Below are positions 26,373 through 35,076 of a stretch of DNA of 64,000 nucleotides, one piece after another. Both the position numbers and the translations under genes were made by a program. Every line of letters begins with the position of its first letter. The stretch's first letter is position 1. A model generated the notes under the pieces. It was not told the DNA's origin and made no database searches. It was given only the letters and a program-made list of their open reading frames with translations. The DNA is from SHLQ01 sp964451305 (GTDB taxonomy: Bacteria > Actinomycetota > Acidimicrobiia > Acidimicrobiales > SHLQ01): assembly GCA_964451305.1 (NCBI GenBank), contig CAYVHV010000001.1, forward strand, positions 1 to 64,000. The letters are read 5' to 3'.

Positions 26373-27044
26373 ATGGCTGATGTAACCGACGCAACGTTCG
26401 AAACCGATGTGGTGGAGCGGTCCAAGACCGTGCCGGTTGTTGTCGACTTGTGGGCGCCGTGGTGTGGCCCGTGCCAGTCGTTGGGACCGATCCTCGAGAA
26501 GGTCATTGGCGAAACGCAGGGTCTTGTCGAGCTGGCGAAGATCGATGTCGATGAGAACCCGAACGTGTCGCAAGCGTTCCAGGTGCAGTCGATTCCGGCT
26601 GTCTATGCAATGTATGACGGCAAGGTCGTCAACGGGTTTATGGGCGCCCAGGGCGAGGCCGAGGTTGTGCAGTTCGTTCAGGAGCTGATCAATCTCGCGG
26701 CTGGCGGCGGCGGTGTCGTAACCGATGGCCAGCAAGATGATTCCGACGACGCTGCGGACGCAACGGCGACCGAAGCGGCCGCTGCGCCTGCGCCGATGCC
26801 GAGCCAAGCGATTACCCCCGATGCGATCATCTCTGAGCCGGGCATACCGGCACCCGCACCAGCTGCGCCACGCCTGAGCGCGGCGGAGGCCGATGCGATC
26901 GAAGAGCAGCTGAAGGGCTTGCTGCTCACCGTCAAAGGCGATGACGATGCCCGCCAGCAGTATGTGGATCTTCTCGACCAGCTCGGCCCGGATGATCCTC
27001 GCACCAACGATTACCGTCGAAAGCTCGCGACCGCGCTGTTCTAG
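26373..27044 (+). CDS. Thioredoxin-like chaperedoxin (CnoX/YbbN type)
   Basis: A 223-residue protein. Residues 1-108 form a thioredoxin domain with WAPWCGPCQ and the cis-Pro segment SIPAVYAM. An Ala/Pro-rich linker covers about 115-165. The C-terminal 60 residues match the TPR_20 end of CnoX proteins (DDARQQYVDLLDQLG, DPRTNDYRRKLATALF). Such proteins combine redox activity with holding client proteins for chaperones. The ATG at 26373 has a GGAG site; the longer reading is rejected for lack of one. The C-terminal TPR part is shorter than in E. coli YbbN. Confidence 0.88.
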   Translation: MADVTDATFETDVVERSKTVPVVVDLWAPWCGPCQSLGPILEKVIGETQGLVELAKIDVDENPNVSQAFQVQSIPAVYAMYDGKVVNGFMGAQGEAEVVQFVQELINLAAGGGGVVTDGQQDDSDDAADATATEAAAAPAPMPSQAITPDAIISEPGIPAPAPAAPRLSAAEADAIEEQLKGLLLTVKGDDDARQQYVDLLDQLGPDDPRTNDYRRKLATALF

Positions 27045-27073
27045 CCCGGGCTTCGGTGGCCCCGCTTCGGGCT
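27043..27073 (+). terminator. Possible terminator hairpin after the chaperedoxin gene
   Basis: AGCCCG at 27043-27048 pairs with CGGGCT at 27068-27073 and the loop contains further G/C pairing. It overlaps the stop codon. There is no U-tract, so termination is only likely. Confidence 0.4.
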
Positions 27074-27132
27074 GCTACCGTCGCACATGAAAGCACCTCC
27101 CCCTTGTTTTCATCACATAGAGGAAGTTTGCG

Positions 27133-27951
27133 ATGTCTGGGTTGCACGATGGTGCTCCCGATCCGCTGGCCGCGTTGCGCGCCAGCGATCGACGTCCGCG
27201 AGTAGAGGTTCTAAGAGAGCGCGTCTTTGCTAACGGGGCGCAGTGGTTTGCTGCCACGGCTGGGCGGGTCGCGGTCGGCGTGCTGGTGTGTGCCTTGGCG
27301 ATCGGTGTTGGGTGGCGGCTGTTTGTCGAGTCTGAACCGCCGGTAGAGGCGAGCATCCCGTTCGCTAGCGGAGCGGTCGAAGAAGCAACGCAACCGGGCT
27401 CGCAAGATTCACCTGCGGTCGCGGCGGAGGCCGGGCCACTCCCGACGAGCGGACTCGAGAGCGGGTCGGCACCAACATCGGTTGATGTAGAAGCGGTCGA
27501 ACCGCTGACCGACGTTGTTGTGCATGTTGCGGGCGCGGTGTCGCGTCCGGGGCTGATCCGTGGTGATTCGTCGTGGCGGATCGACGATGCGGTTCGGGCA
27601 GCCGGCGGCCCAGCCAACACGGCTGACCTCGACCGGATCAACCTGGCCGCACCTGTTCTCGATGGGCAGCGAATCTTCGTGCCACATGTCGATGAGGAGG
27701 TTCCGCTCGCGGTCGACCCGGAGCCAGCGGGAGCAGCGGGCGAGACCGGTGGAGCCAGCGCGCCTATCGACCTCAATACTTCTGACGCGATCGACCTTCA
27801 GAGCCTTCCCGGTGTGGGCCCTGCCACCGCAGCAGCGATCGTTTCTCATCGTGAGGACTTCGGTTCGTTCGGCACCGTCGATGCCTTGGTCGCGGTGCCC
27901 GGCATCGGGCCAGCCACTCTTGAATCGTTGCGTGACCATGTCCGTGTCTGA
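27133..27951 (+). CDS. comEA: ComEA-type DNA-binding competence protein
   Basis: A 272-residue membrane-anchored DNA receptor. One membrane helix is at about residues 46-66, then an acidic linker. A SLBB-like domain (about 125-185: VVVHVAGAVSRPGLIRG) follows, then a C-terminal helix-hairpin-helix pair (IDLNTSDAIDLQSLPGVGPATAAAI and LVAVPGIGPATLE). In competent bacteria it binds incoming double-stranded DNA and hands it to ComEC, encoded next. The overlap with comEC (13 bases) shows translational coupling. Confidence 0.93.
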   Translation: MSGLHDGAPDPLAALRASDRRPRVEVLRERVFANGAQWFAATAGRVAVGVLVCALAIGVGWRLFVESEPPVEASIPFASGAVEEATQPGSQDSPAVAAEAGPLPTSGLESGSAPTSVDVEAVEPLTDVVVHVAGAVSRPGLIRGDSSWRIDDAVRAAGGPANTADLDRINLAAPVLDGQRIFVPHVDEEVPLAVDPEPAGAAGETGGASAPIDLNTSDAIDLQSLPGVGPATAAAIVSHREDFGSFGTVDALVAVPGIGPATLESLRDHVRV

Positions 27952-29788
27952 GCCGTCGGTCGAGAAGTCGACTGAAAGTCAACGGGGGAGCGAGCTCGAG
28001 CGTCTGCGGTATCGACGCCGCCGAGACGCTGGCATCGTTCTAGCCCTCGGCGCGCTGTTCGGCGTCGTTCGGCTCTTCAACCAGCTTCCGTGGTGGGTTG
28101 GCATCGCTGTTGTATTGCTCGGTGCGTTGAGCATTCGGCCGCGCATCGTCCTCATCGGGTTGGTGGTGCTGCTCGCGACGCGGGCCGGGGTTGCACTCGA
28201 CGGGTTGCAACCAGCGACGACCCGGCCGCTCGATCAGGAGGCCATCGTGTTGGTGAGCGACCCGAGGGTGAGTGACAACGGGTGGAGTGCCCAGGGCGAG
28301 CTCGATGGCGAGCGGGTGTTTCTCAACGTGCGTATCGGTGTGTCGTCGGCCTTCGGCGATGCGGCGGTCGGCGATGAAATCGTGATGTCGGGGACGCTTC
28401 GGGGGAGTGCACCAGAATCGTCGTGGGCGATCTCGAGACGAATCGTTGGGAGCGTTACCGTTGCTGACGTGCACGACATCGTGCCCGCAACCGGAGTCGT
28501 CGGCGCTGCCAACGCGCTACGCGACGCATACCGCGAAGGGGTGCGTCACTTCGACCAAGGCGATCGGGCGTTGTTCACCGGACTCGTCTTTGGCGACGAC
28601 CGAAACCAGGACCCGATAGACACCGACAACTTTCGATCGGCCGGTCTTTCGCACCTCCTCGCAGTTTCAGGTTCCAATGTTGCCTTTGTCTTGTTGATTT
28701 TCGCTCCGTTGCTTAGTCGTGCTCGGTGGGTGTGGTTGCGGGTGGGTGGTTCGTTGGTGTTGTTGGTTGGGTTTGGGTTTTTGACGCGGTTTGAGGCTTC
28801 GGTGTCGCGGGCGTTGGTGATGGCTGGGTTGGCGTTGGTGGCGTTTGGGTTGGGGCGGCGTTCGGATGCTGGGGTGGTGTTGGTTCCGGGGGTTGGGTTG
28901 TTGTTGGTAGTGGATCCGTTGTTGGGGTGGTCGTTGGCGTTTCAGTTGTCGGTGGTTGCGACGTTGGGGATGGTGGTCTTGGCTCCGCGGATTGTTGGGG
29001 TGTTGTGGGGTCCGGTGTGGTTGCGGTCGGTCGTGGGGGCGACGTTGGGTGCGCAGGTGTTTGTTGCGCCGTTGTTGTTGGGGGTGTTTGGTCGGTTGAG
29101 TTTGGTGGCGGTGCCGGCGAATGTGTTGGCGGGTCCGGCTGCGGCTGGGGTGATGATGTGGGGTTTGGTGGTTGGTCCGGTTGCGGGGGTGGTGCCGGGG
29201 CCGGTGGCGGTGGTGTTGCATGTGCCGTCGTGGTTGTTGGTGCGGTGGATTGTGTTGGTGGCTGATGTGTTTGGGTCGGTGGGGGTGGGGAGTTTCACGG
29301 TGTGGCATTTGGTGGTGGGTGTTGTGGGGTTGGGTGTGGTGTTGGCTGGTCGTGAGGGTGTGCGGGTGGTGCCTTGGGTTGTTGGGGTGGTGTTGGTGGT
29401 TGTGGCGTTGGGGGTTCCGTTGTTGGTGCCGGCTTCGTTGCCGTCGGGGGTGTTTCGGGTTTCGGATGGGTTGGTGGTTGGGCGTTCGGTGGAGGGGTTT
29501 GATGTGGTGGTGTTGGAGGCTGGTGCGGAGTTAGGTGTGGTGTTGGAGGGTTTGGGTTCGTTGCGGTTGGGGCGGGTTGATTTGTTGGTGTCGGAGTCGG
29601 GTGGTCGTGGTGCGGGGGTGGTTGTTTCGGTGTTGGCGCGTGAGCATGACATTTTGAGGGTGTGGGCGCCTGTGGGTCATTCGGTTCCGGGTGCTGTGGG
29701 GTTGGCTGATTTGTCGGGGGTGTTGGGGTCGTTGGAGATCTCCCAGCTGCCTGATGGGAGTGTGACGTTGACGAATCGGTCAGGTTGA
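27938..29788 (+). CDS. comEC: ComEC/Rec2-type DNA uptake channel
   Basis: A 616-residue membrane protein. The N-terminal helices and OB-like DUF4131 region span about 20-190. The competence domain (about 195-460) opens with FTGLVFGDDRNQ and has SHLLAVSGSNVAFVLL, the conserved LxAVSG(S/L)(N/H) signature. The C-terminal 120 residues sit where other ComEC proteins have a metallo-beta-lactamase domain, but no HxHxDH motif is visible, so nuclease activity there is doubtful. The ATG at 27938 lies inside the end of comEA. From about 28715 the codon choice changes abruptly to TTG/GTG/GGG. Confidence 0.9.
   Translation: MSVSEPSVEKSTESQRGSELERLRYRRRRDAGIVLALGALFGVVRLFNQLPWWVGIAVVLLGALSIRPRIVLIGLVVLLATRAGVALDGLQPATTRPLDQEAIVLVSDPRVSDNGWSAQGELDGERVFLNVRIGVSSAFGDAAVGDEIVMSGTLRGSAPESSWAISRRIVGSVTVADVHDIVPATGVVGAANALRDAYREGVRHFDQGDRALFTGLVFGDDRNQDPIDTDNFRSAGLSHLLAVSGSNVAFVLLIFAPLLSRARWVWLRVGGSLVLLVGFGFLTRFEASVSRALVMAGLALVAFGLGRRSDAGVVLVPGVGLLLVVDPLLGWSLAFQLSVVATLGMVVLAPRIVGVLWGPVWLRSVVGATLGAQVFVAPLLLGVFGRLSLVAVPANVLAGPAAAGVMMWGLVVGPVAGVVPGPVAVVLHVPSWLLVRWIVLVADVFGSVGVGSFTVWHLVVGVVGLGVVLAGREGVRVVPWVVGVVLVVVALGVPLLVPASLPSGVFRVSDGLVVGRSVEGFDVVVLEAGAELGVVLEGLGSLRLGRVDLLVSESGGRGAGVVVSVLAREHDILRVWAPVGHSVPGAVGLADLSGVLGSLEISQLPDGSVTLTNRSG
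28715..29770 (+). other. Extreme G+T strand-skewed segment inside comEC
   Basis: From about 28715 to 29770 the + strand is almost depleted of C and A: Leu is nearly always TTG, Val GTG/GTT and Gly GGG/GGT. The first 770 bases of the same gene use ordinary mixed codons. G-runs such as GGGTGGGTGG recur. Because of the skew, long false reading frames rich in His, Pro and Thr appear on the opposite strand. Confidence 0.8.
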
Positions 29789-29810
29789 TGTGAATTCTCA
29801 ATCAACCTGA
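29780..29810. terminator. Hairpin between comEC and the convergent small gene
   Basis: TCAGGTTGAT (29780-29789) and ATCAACCTGA (29801-29810) form a perfect 10-bp stem with an 11-base loop that overlaps the comEC stop codon. Being symmetric and between convergent genes, it may serve both directions. Confidence 0.65.
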
Positions 29811-29820
29811 GAAATTCTCA

Positions 29821-30006
29821 CTACAGTTGCGAATCGCTGGTGCGGTAGGGGTGCGGGTCTTCCCAAGGAGCGCACTCCGGTGCGTCTGATCCGAAGAGGT
29901 CTAAGCCCACGACTGCGGCAACCGCCAAAACAGCGACCACGACGACCGGCATTGCCTTCTTGCGCAAGTCGGGGGTCGTCGGGTTCTCGGTTGTGTTGGT
30001 CCCCAT
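29821..30006 (-). CDS. Small single-pass membrane protein
   Basis: A 61-residue protein starting at the ATG at 30006 with an AAGAGA-type ribosome site. Residues about 20-40 form one membrane helix (MPVVVVAVLAVAAVVGLDLF), followed by a short acidic outer tail with one Cys and a DPHPYRTSDS end. The frame is open upstream into an RTX-like relic, but that part looks like decayed coding sequence. Function unknown. Confidence 0.5.
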   Translation of the reverse strand: MGTNTTENPTTPDLRKKAMPVVVVAVLAVAAVVGLDLFGSDAPECAPWEDPHPYRTSDSQL

Positions 30007-30099
30007 ATGTGTCTCTTTGGCGAGGATCCGCTGCAGCCTGATCGCTAGGGGATGGCTAAACCCGTGCGGCTCAGGCCGGCCTCGCGGCGTGGCTGCACG

Positions 30100-30358
30100 A
30101 GCTTCGCCGGTGCCATCTTCGCCGTTGAGTCGGTCGAGCCCGGTGTTGCCGAACAGCTCGTCATCATGAATGCCTCCGAAGAGGACGTCGTTGCCGTCCC
30201 CACCCAAGATCGTGTCACCGCCGCCATCGCCATACAGCACATCAGAACCCAGCGGGTGCTGCGGACACTGCGAGCGCAACGATCAACGCGAGCACGGCCA
30301 GCACACGCAGTGATACACCGGCCATAGCGGTCAGAGATCCATTGGAAGGGTTGAACAT
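30100..30358 (-). pseudogene. Frameshifted relic of a secreted RTX (calcium-binding repeat) protein
   Basis: An ATG at 30358 begins a 38-codon frame that is a textbook signal peptide (LRVLAVLALIVALAVSAAPA) and then stops at 30242. Directly downstream in another frame come four or five RTX nonapeptide-like repeats (LYGDGGGDTILGGDGNDVLFGG, then less perfect ones to about 30125). A signal peptide in one frame joined to RTX repeats in the next implies a single frameshift, and the rest of the RTX protein is absent. I read it as a decayed gene. A sequencing error cannot be excluded for the shift, but the missing C-terminus would remain. Confidence 0.6.
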
Positions 30359-30542
30359 TGATTCCCGTTCAGGTCAGGGCCGCAGAGCAAACCGCCTGTT
30401 CCTATGGCTCACGTCGCACATTAACAGCCCGTCGCTCAGCCGAACGAGACGAGTCCATTTCACGTGGACCTTGTTGCGGGTGCTGCAAACCATGTTCGAA
30501 AAGGGGCACAACCCGAAGCTTTTCGTGGCGACAATGCTCAAC

Positions 30543-30752
30543 TCACGCTGGCTGCTCGCAACCGGCCGCGGTTGCGCTTGCGATGTACTCATCTTTATTG
30601 GGTATCGAGTCGAGGTCAATGTCGAACAATGGCGAGTCGGGCAAGTCTTCGGTTTGGACAGCGCTTGCTGATTCGCGAACCATCACCAATTGTTCTGCGA
30701 GACGCATCCCAATGCGAACAAGAACAGCAACGATCGCGTTGACATCGAGCAC
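30543..30752 (-). CDS. Small protein, unknown
   Basis: A 69-residue reading frame with a hydrophobic/amphipathic start (NAIVAVLVRIGMRLAEQLVMV) and an acidic second half (DLPDSPLFDIDLDSIPNKDEY). The first GTG is very close behind an AGGAG sequence, so a later start at the internal ATG (residue 16) is possible. Codon choice looks like coding sequence. No family recognised. It stands alone in the gene-poor part of the comEC-holA insert. Confidence 0.4.
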   Translation of the reverse strand: MLDVNAIVAVLVRIGMRLAEQLVMVRESASAVQTEDLPDSPLFDIDLDSIPNKDEYIASATAAGCEQPA

Positions 30753-30972
30753 CTCCTGTCAGGTTGGTGGCCAAACCGGCGAGCAGTCCCTGTCGCTAGT
30801 CCTCTGATAGGGCCGCGAACCTGTCGGCTTATTCGCCATCCTAGGTCGTTGTGCGCACGTGCCTAGTGAGGGCGCATCATCACGCCCGCAATGCGGATCT
30901 GATGTCTAAAGGTTTTCGGAACTCTTGGCGAAGTAACTGTTGCAGGACGGTCATGAGCGAGAGGTGGGAACG

Positions 30973-33406
30973 ATGGCTCTAGACGCCGAAACCCAAAAGC
31001 AAGCAATCGACAGCGAAGCATTTACTTCGCAAGACCAAGACACGGCACGCAAGATGGGCCGGCGCGCGGCGTTGCTCGCAGCAGGAATGGGGCTCATCGC
31101 CGTTGCATGCGATGACACGGAAACTGCTTCCGACGACGCAACTGCATCGGACAATGAATCCGGTCGCATCGCAGGCGACGACTTCGACCTTGCCGATAGT
31201 CCTTCGGCACTCGGATTCGTCAGTGACTCGACCGTGCCTCCAGGCGAAGGTGTGCCTGCCCCCGAGCCTGTCGTAGAACCACAGATCGACAATGACATCG
31301 TCGACAACTCGCTCGTCCGCCCCGCCCGAGAAGACTCGGCTCCTGTCGTCACGGGCAATAACGGCATTGCCGGTCCGGTCTTGAGAGGTCCGCTCACCGT
31401 CGACCCAGCAGACATTCCGCAGGCGACATCACCAGCTCCGACCACCGCACCTACAACGGCTGCGCCAACTACAACGACCGCTCCCACGACGACGGTTGCA
31501 CCGACCACGACCGCTGCTCCCACCACCACGGCGGCGCCGACGACAACAGCAGCTCCAACCACGACCGCTGCTCCCACGACAACGGCCGCACCGACAACAA
31601 CGGCTGCTCCACGGACGACGACAACAACGACCGCAGCGGTAGCGACAACCATCGCAACCACGACAGTCGCTCCGTCGCCGAACGCACCGACAACGGCGGC
31701 TCCGACAACAACGGCTGCGCCAACGACGACCGCAGTGCCGACAACAACGGCTGCTCCTACGACGACGGCTGCGCCAACGACAACGGCTGCGCCAACGACA
31801 ACGNNNNNNNNNNNNNNNNNNNNNNNNNNNNNNNNNNNNNNNNNNNNNNNNNNNNNNNNNNNNNNNNNNNNNNNNNNNNNNNNNNNNNNNNNNNNNNNNN
31901 NNNGCTGCGCCAACGACAACCGCTGCTCCGACGACGACGGCCGCACCAACAACAACGACAACAGCTGCACCGACCACGACGACCACCGTTGCGCCGGGCG
32001 AAGTTCCGACACTCGCATCGGCTCGACTTCTCGCAAACCGAATCACGTTCGCCGCAACACCCGAGGTCGACCAGCAGATCCTCACCCTCGGGCTCCAAGG
32101 TTTCATCGATAGCCAACTCGCACTCAACACTCCCGACCCCGCCGTCGAAAGCCGGTTCGCTGGTTACTCGGCGACGAACCCAAGCCTTCGCCAGCTCCGC
32201 GATCTCCGCGACGCCGACCGGCGCCGGATGGACCACGAAGTCGTCCACATGACCGTCCTTCGCGCCGCATCGAGCAACAACCAGCTCTTCGAAGTGCTCC
32301 AACGCCTATGGATGGACCACTTCAACATCAGCTTCGGAGACGATTGGGAGTGGGTCGCCCACTACATGGAACAGGTGCTCCGGCCCAACGGCATGGGCAG
32401 CTTCCGAGACCTACTCGTCGCAACGGCGCACTCGCCGTCGATGATGGTGTACCTCGACAACGCATCCAACACCGCCGCAGGCATCAACGAGAACTACGGA
32501 CGAGAACTCCTCGAGCTCCACACGCTTGGAATCGACAGCGCGGGCCGACAGATCTACACCGAAGACGACGTCGTCGGCGTCTCACACGTCATGAGCGGCT
32601 GGTCGTTCAACTACGACAACTACACCTTCGAATACAAGCCGTTCAACCACTCCAGCCGAGAGGTCTCGATCCTCGGAGGACAGTGGACGAACGCCGGGTT
32701 GGCCGGAAAGAACGCCGGCGACTCGCTCCTCAACTTCCTCGCCGGCCATCCACAAACCGCTCGCTACATCAGCACCAAGCTGATCCGCCGCTTCGTCACC
32801 GACGAGCCCTCCGAGTCACTCATCGCATCAGCGGCAGCGGTGTACCTCGCCAACGACACCAACATCGTTCCCGTGCTGCGCCACATCCTCGGAAGCCCCG
32901 AGTTCGCGAGCTCGGCCGGACAAAAGATCCGCCGCCCCTTCGAGCAGGTCATCGCGACACTTCGAGTCACTGGCTCGGTCCTCAGCAACGACGCCCAAAG
33001 CGACGGTGCCGACCGCATCCACGACCTCCTCGAAGACCTCACCCACGCCCCATGGCGCCACAGCACCCCCGATGGGTTCCCCGACGTTGCCGAACCATGG
33101 CTCAGCTCCGACTCGTTGCTCACCCGTTGGGAAGGTGGCGCTCGTATCTCCCGAAACGACTGGTCCCGGGACGAAACGCTGCGATACGACCAAGCTGCCC
33201 TTCGCGGGTCAGCGTCGACCGCTCGCGAGCTCTTCGACCGGCTCTCCCTTCGCCTCAACCTCGGCGAACTGGACGCAAGCCTCCGTTCGACGATCCTCAA
33301 CATCGTCGGGCTCGACGAAACCACGCCGATTGGCGACGTCGACGATCGGGACTTCACCGATCTTCTCTCGTACCTGATCTCCCACCCACTCTTCCAACTG
33401 CGATAA
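30973..33406 (+). CDS. Tat-exported lipoprotein: Thr/Pro-repeat stalk plus DUF1800 domain (spans assembly gap)
   Basis: One gene broken only by the 100-N gap: the frame before (from ATG 30973) and after (from 31904 to stop 33406) both read Thr/Pro repeats; the arbitrary gap length shifts the frame. The start has a twin-arginine signal (MGRRAALLAAGMG) ending in the lipobox AVAC. After an acidic linker come many PTTTAA repeats, likely a glycosylated wall-spanning stalk. The DUF1800 domain follows: ASARLLANRITFAATPEV, WMDHFNISFG, ENYGRELLELHTLGID, YTEDDVV, the usual family blocks. Such proteins nearly always pair with a DUF1501 protein, encoded next. The biochemical role of the pair is unknown. 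Confidence 0.85.
31432..31990 (+). repeat. Tandem PTTTAA-coding 18-bp repeats
   Basis: Degenerate 18-bp units of the type CCNACNACNACNGCNGCN repeat on both sides of the N gap, with a short interruption near 31625-31690 (poly-Thr, then VATTIATTTVAPSPN). They encode the Thr/Pro stalk of the DUF1800 lipoprotein. The true copy number is unknown because the gap lies inside. Confidence 0.9.
31804..31903. other. Assembly gap, 100 N
   Basis: Exactly 100 unknown bases in the middle of the repeat array, the conventional placeholder for a gap of unknown size. It is caused by the tandem repeat and falsely splits the gene. Confidence 0.99.
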
Positions 33407-33423
33407 CGGAAAGGCACCTCGAC

Positions 33424-34689
33424 ATGACTTTGCCAGGATCGACCACAACCCGTCGTCGCTTTCTCATCGGCTCAGGAGCGGTCGCTGGATCAGCAGTGTT
33501 GCTGCGTCCAAGTGCAGCTCGGCTTGCGTTCGCGACACCGAACGAACCAGCTCGTGGCGATGCCACGGTCGTGATCTTTCTGCGCTTCGGCGCCGATGGA
33601 CTCTCGCTCACTCCGCCGATCGGCGCTGCCTTCGACAGCTACCGGGCGCTCCGCCCGACGCTGCACATGACCCCCGATCAAGCGCTGCCGCTGGACTCTT
33701 CCAATACGAACGCACAATTCCCACAGGGACTCTCCGGCGTTGTCGGTCTCCACCCCGCATTTCGCGGCCTTTACGAGAGCGTGTGGGCGAGCGGCCAAAT
33801 GGCTGTGCTGCCCGCATCGGGAATGCCCGACAGCGAATCGACCACGCGAAGCCACTTCGAGGCCCAAGAGCACGTCGAACTCGGCACCGCGAACCGCAGT
33901 GTCCGAAACGGCTGGCTCACCCGAGTGACCGACGGACAGCCACCGAGCGCCCCGGTCCCCGGTGTCACGACGAGCTCTGGCAACCCAACGATGTATCGCG
34001 GAAGCACCGAGAGCTTCTCGGTGACCAACCTGTCGAACTTCGGTGTCAGCGGCTATCGCCGCTCCCAAGACGCAACCGAGGCGCTTCAAGCGATGTACGG
34101 CGGCCCCGGCCTTGTCAACACCGTTGGACGTTCAACCCTCGGCGTAGTGAACGCACTCGGCGCAGTAAATTCCGACGGTGGTTCCGGCTACCCGAACACG
34201 ACCTTCGGAGGCGACTTGCGCGACGTTGCCAACCTGCTTCGTTCGAACGTGGGCCTGACCACCGCACTCGTCAGCACCGGCGGATGGGACCACCACAGCG
34301 ACCAAGGCACGCTAAATGGCCAGTTCAACGACCGAGTCACCGAGCTCGGCGATGGCCTCACCGCATTTGTCAACGACCTTGGGCCAGCGCTGAACGAAAC
34401 GACGATCTACGTCATTAGTGAGTTCGGTCGCACGATCGATGAGAACTCGGCCCGCGGCACCGACCACGGCCGTGGCGGCACCTCGTTCGTCATCGGCGGC
34501 GGCGTGCAAGGCGGCGTCTTTGGCTACGACTACCCAGACCTCATCGAAGACACGAACGAGAACCGACGGGCACTCCCCGTGCTCACCGACTACCGCAAGG
34601 CATTCGATGAAGTGCTCAGCGCTCGCTCTGGTGTTCAAGGCTCGTTCCCGACCCTCGGAAACCTCCCAGATCTCGGGTTGGTTCGCTAG
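33424..34689 (+). CDS. DUF1501 Tat-secreted protein (sulfatase-like fold)
   Basis: A 421-residue exported protein. The signal TTRRRFLIGSGAVAGSAVLL is a strong twin-arginine signal. DUF1501 features are VVIFLRFGADGLS near the start, HFEAQEHVELGT, VSTGGWDHHSDQG, YVISEFGRTIDENSARGTDHGRGGTSFVIGGGV and a C-terminal LTDYRKAFDEVL. The family is distantly related to alkaline phosphatases/sulfatases; the His and Asp residues in WDHHSD and GTDHGRG could bind metal. It starts 17 bases after the DUF1800 gene and is certainly co-transcribed. Substrate unknown. Confidence 0.92.
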   Translation: MTLPGSTTTRRRFLIGSGAVAGSAVLLRPSAARLAFATPNEPARGDATVVIFLRFGADGLSLTPPIGAAFDSYRALRPTLHMTPDQALPLDSSNTNAQFPQGLSGVVGLHPAFRGLYESVWASGQMAVLPASGMPDSESTTRSHFEAQEHVELGTANRSVRNGWLTRVTDGQPPSAPVPGVTTSSGNPTMYRGSTESFSVTNLSNFGVSGYRRSQDATEALQAMYGGPGLVNTVGRSTLGVVNALGAVNSDGGSGYPNTTFGGDLRDVANLLRSNVGLTTALVSTGGWDHHSDQGTLNGQFNDRVTELGDGLTAFVNDLGPALNETTIYVISEFGRTIDENSARGTDHGRGGTSFVIGGGVQGGVFGYDYPDLIEDTNENRRALPVLTDYRKAFDEVLSARSGVQGSFPTLGNLPDLGLVR

Positions 34690-34749
34690 AGCGAGGTTTG
34701 CTCGCCGCGCCGATGCCGGTGCCGGAAACGTGAGATAGCGTGCGCTCTT

Positions 34750-35076
34750 GTGAGTCAGCCCGCGCAGAATTCTGAGGCCGTCGAGGTCATAGCGGCGTCG
34801 CTTGCGACAGACGTGGAACGCCCGCGGATGGCAGCAGCGACATCGGGCGAGCTCATCGACCTTGTTCGCGAGTCCGTCGACCCCACGGCAGTAACGGTGA
34901 CGATCGACGCGGCGTTTCCCGATAGCGACATCGATGACGACGAGTTCGTTGCGCTCGCATCGGTGCTCGTTCACCACGGGGCACGAGCCTTCATCACCAG
35001 CCGCCCCCAAACACTGCGTCGCATCCTCGCCATGCACTCGGTAATCGAAGCTGGCTCCATCGAGGTGCTCGGCTAG
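34750..35076 (+). CDS. Small protein upstream of holA, unknown
   Basis: A 108-residue soluble protein with a GTG start at 34750. Composition is acidic, with a VTVTIDAAFPDSDIDDDEFVAL stretch and a C-terminal ARAFITSRPQTLRRIL segment suggesting an alpha/beta (TIM-barrel-like or Rossmann-like) fold fragment. Its stop is immediately followed by the holA start, so the two are one transcript. I do not recognise the family. Confidence 0.6.
   Translation: MSQPAQNSEAVEVIAASLATDVERPRMAAATSGELIDLVRESVDPTAVTVTIDAAFPDSDIDDDEFVALASVLVHHGARAFITSRPQTLRRILAMHSVIEAGSIEVLG

Noticed and set aside
28667..29652. His/Pro- and Thr/Asn-rich frames opposite comEC
   Set aside because: They are produced by the G+T skew of the + strand; low-complexity composition and no ribosome sites.
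30342..30807. Two overlapping + strand frames of 109 and 149 codons
   Set aside because: Unusual Cys/Arg/Ser composition, no ribosome site and no family; the - strand frame at 30543-30752 looks more like coding sequence.
29790..30970. dif recombination site at the skew switch
   Set aside because: I scanned for a 28-bp XerC/XerD-type site and found nothing convincing by eye.
31432..31990. Possible CRISPR array
   Set aside because: The repeats are contiguous 18-bp coding units for Thr/Pro without spacers.
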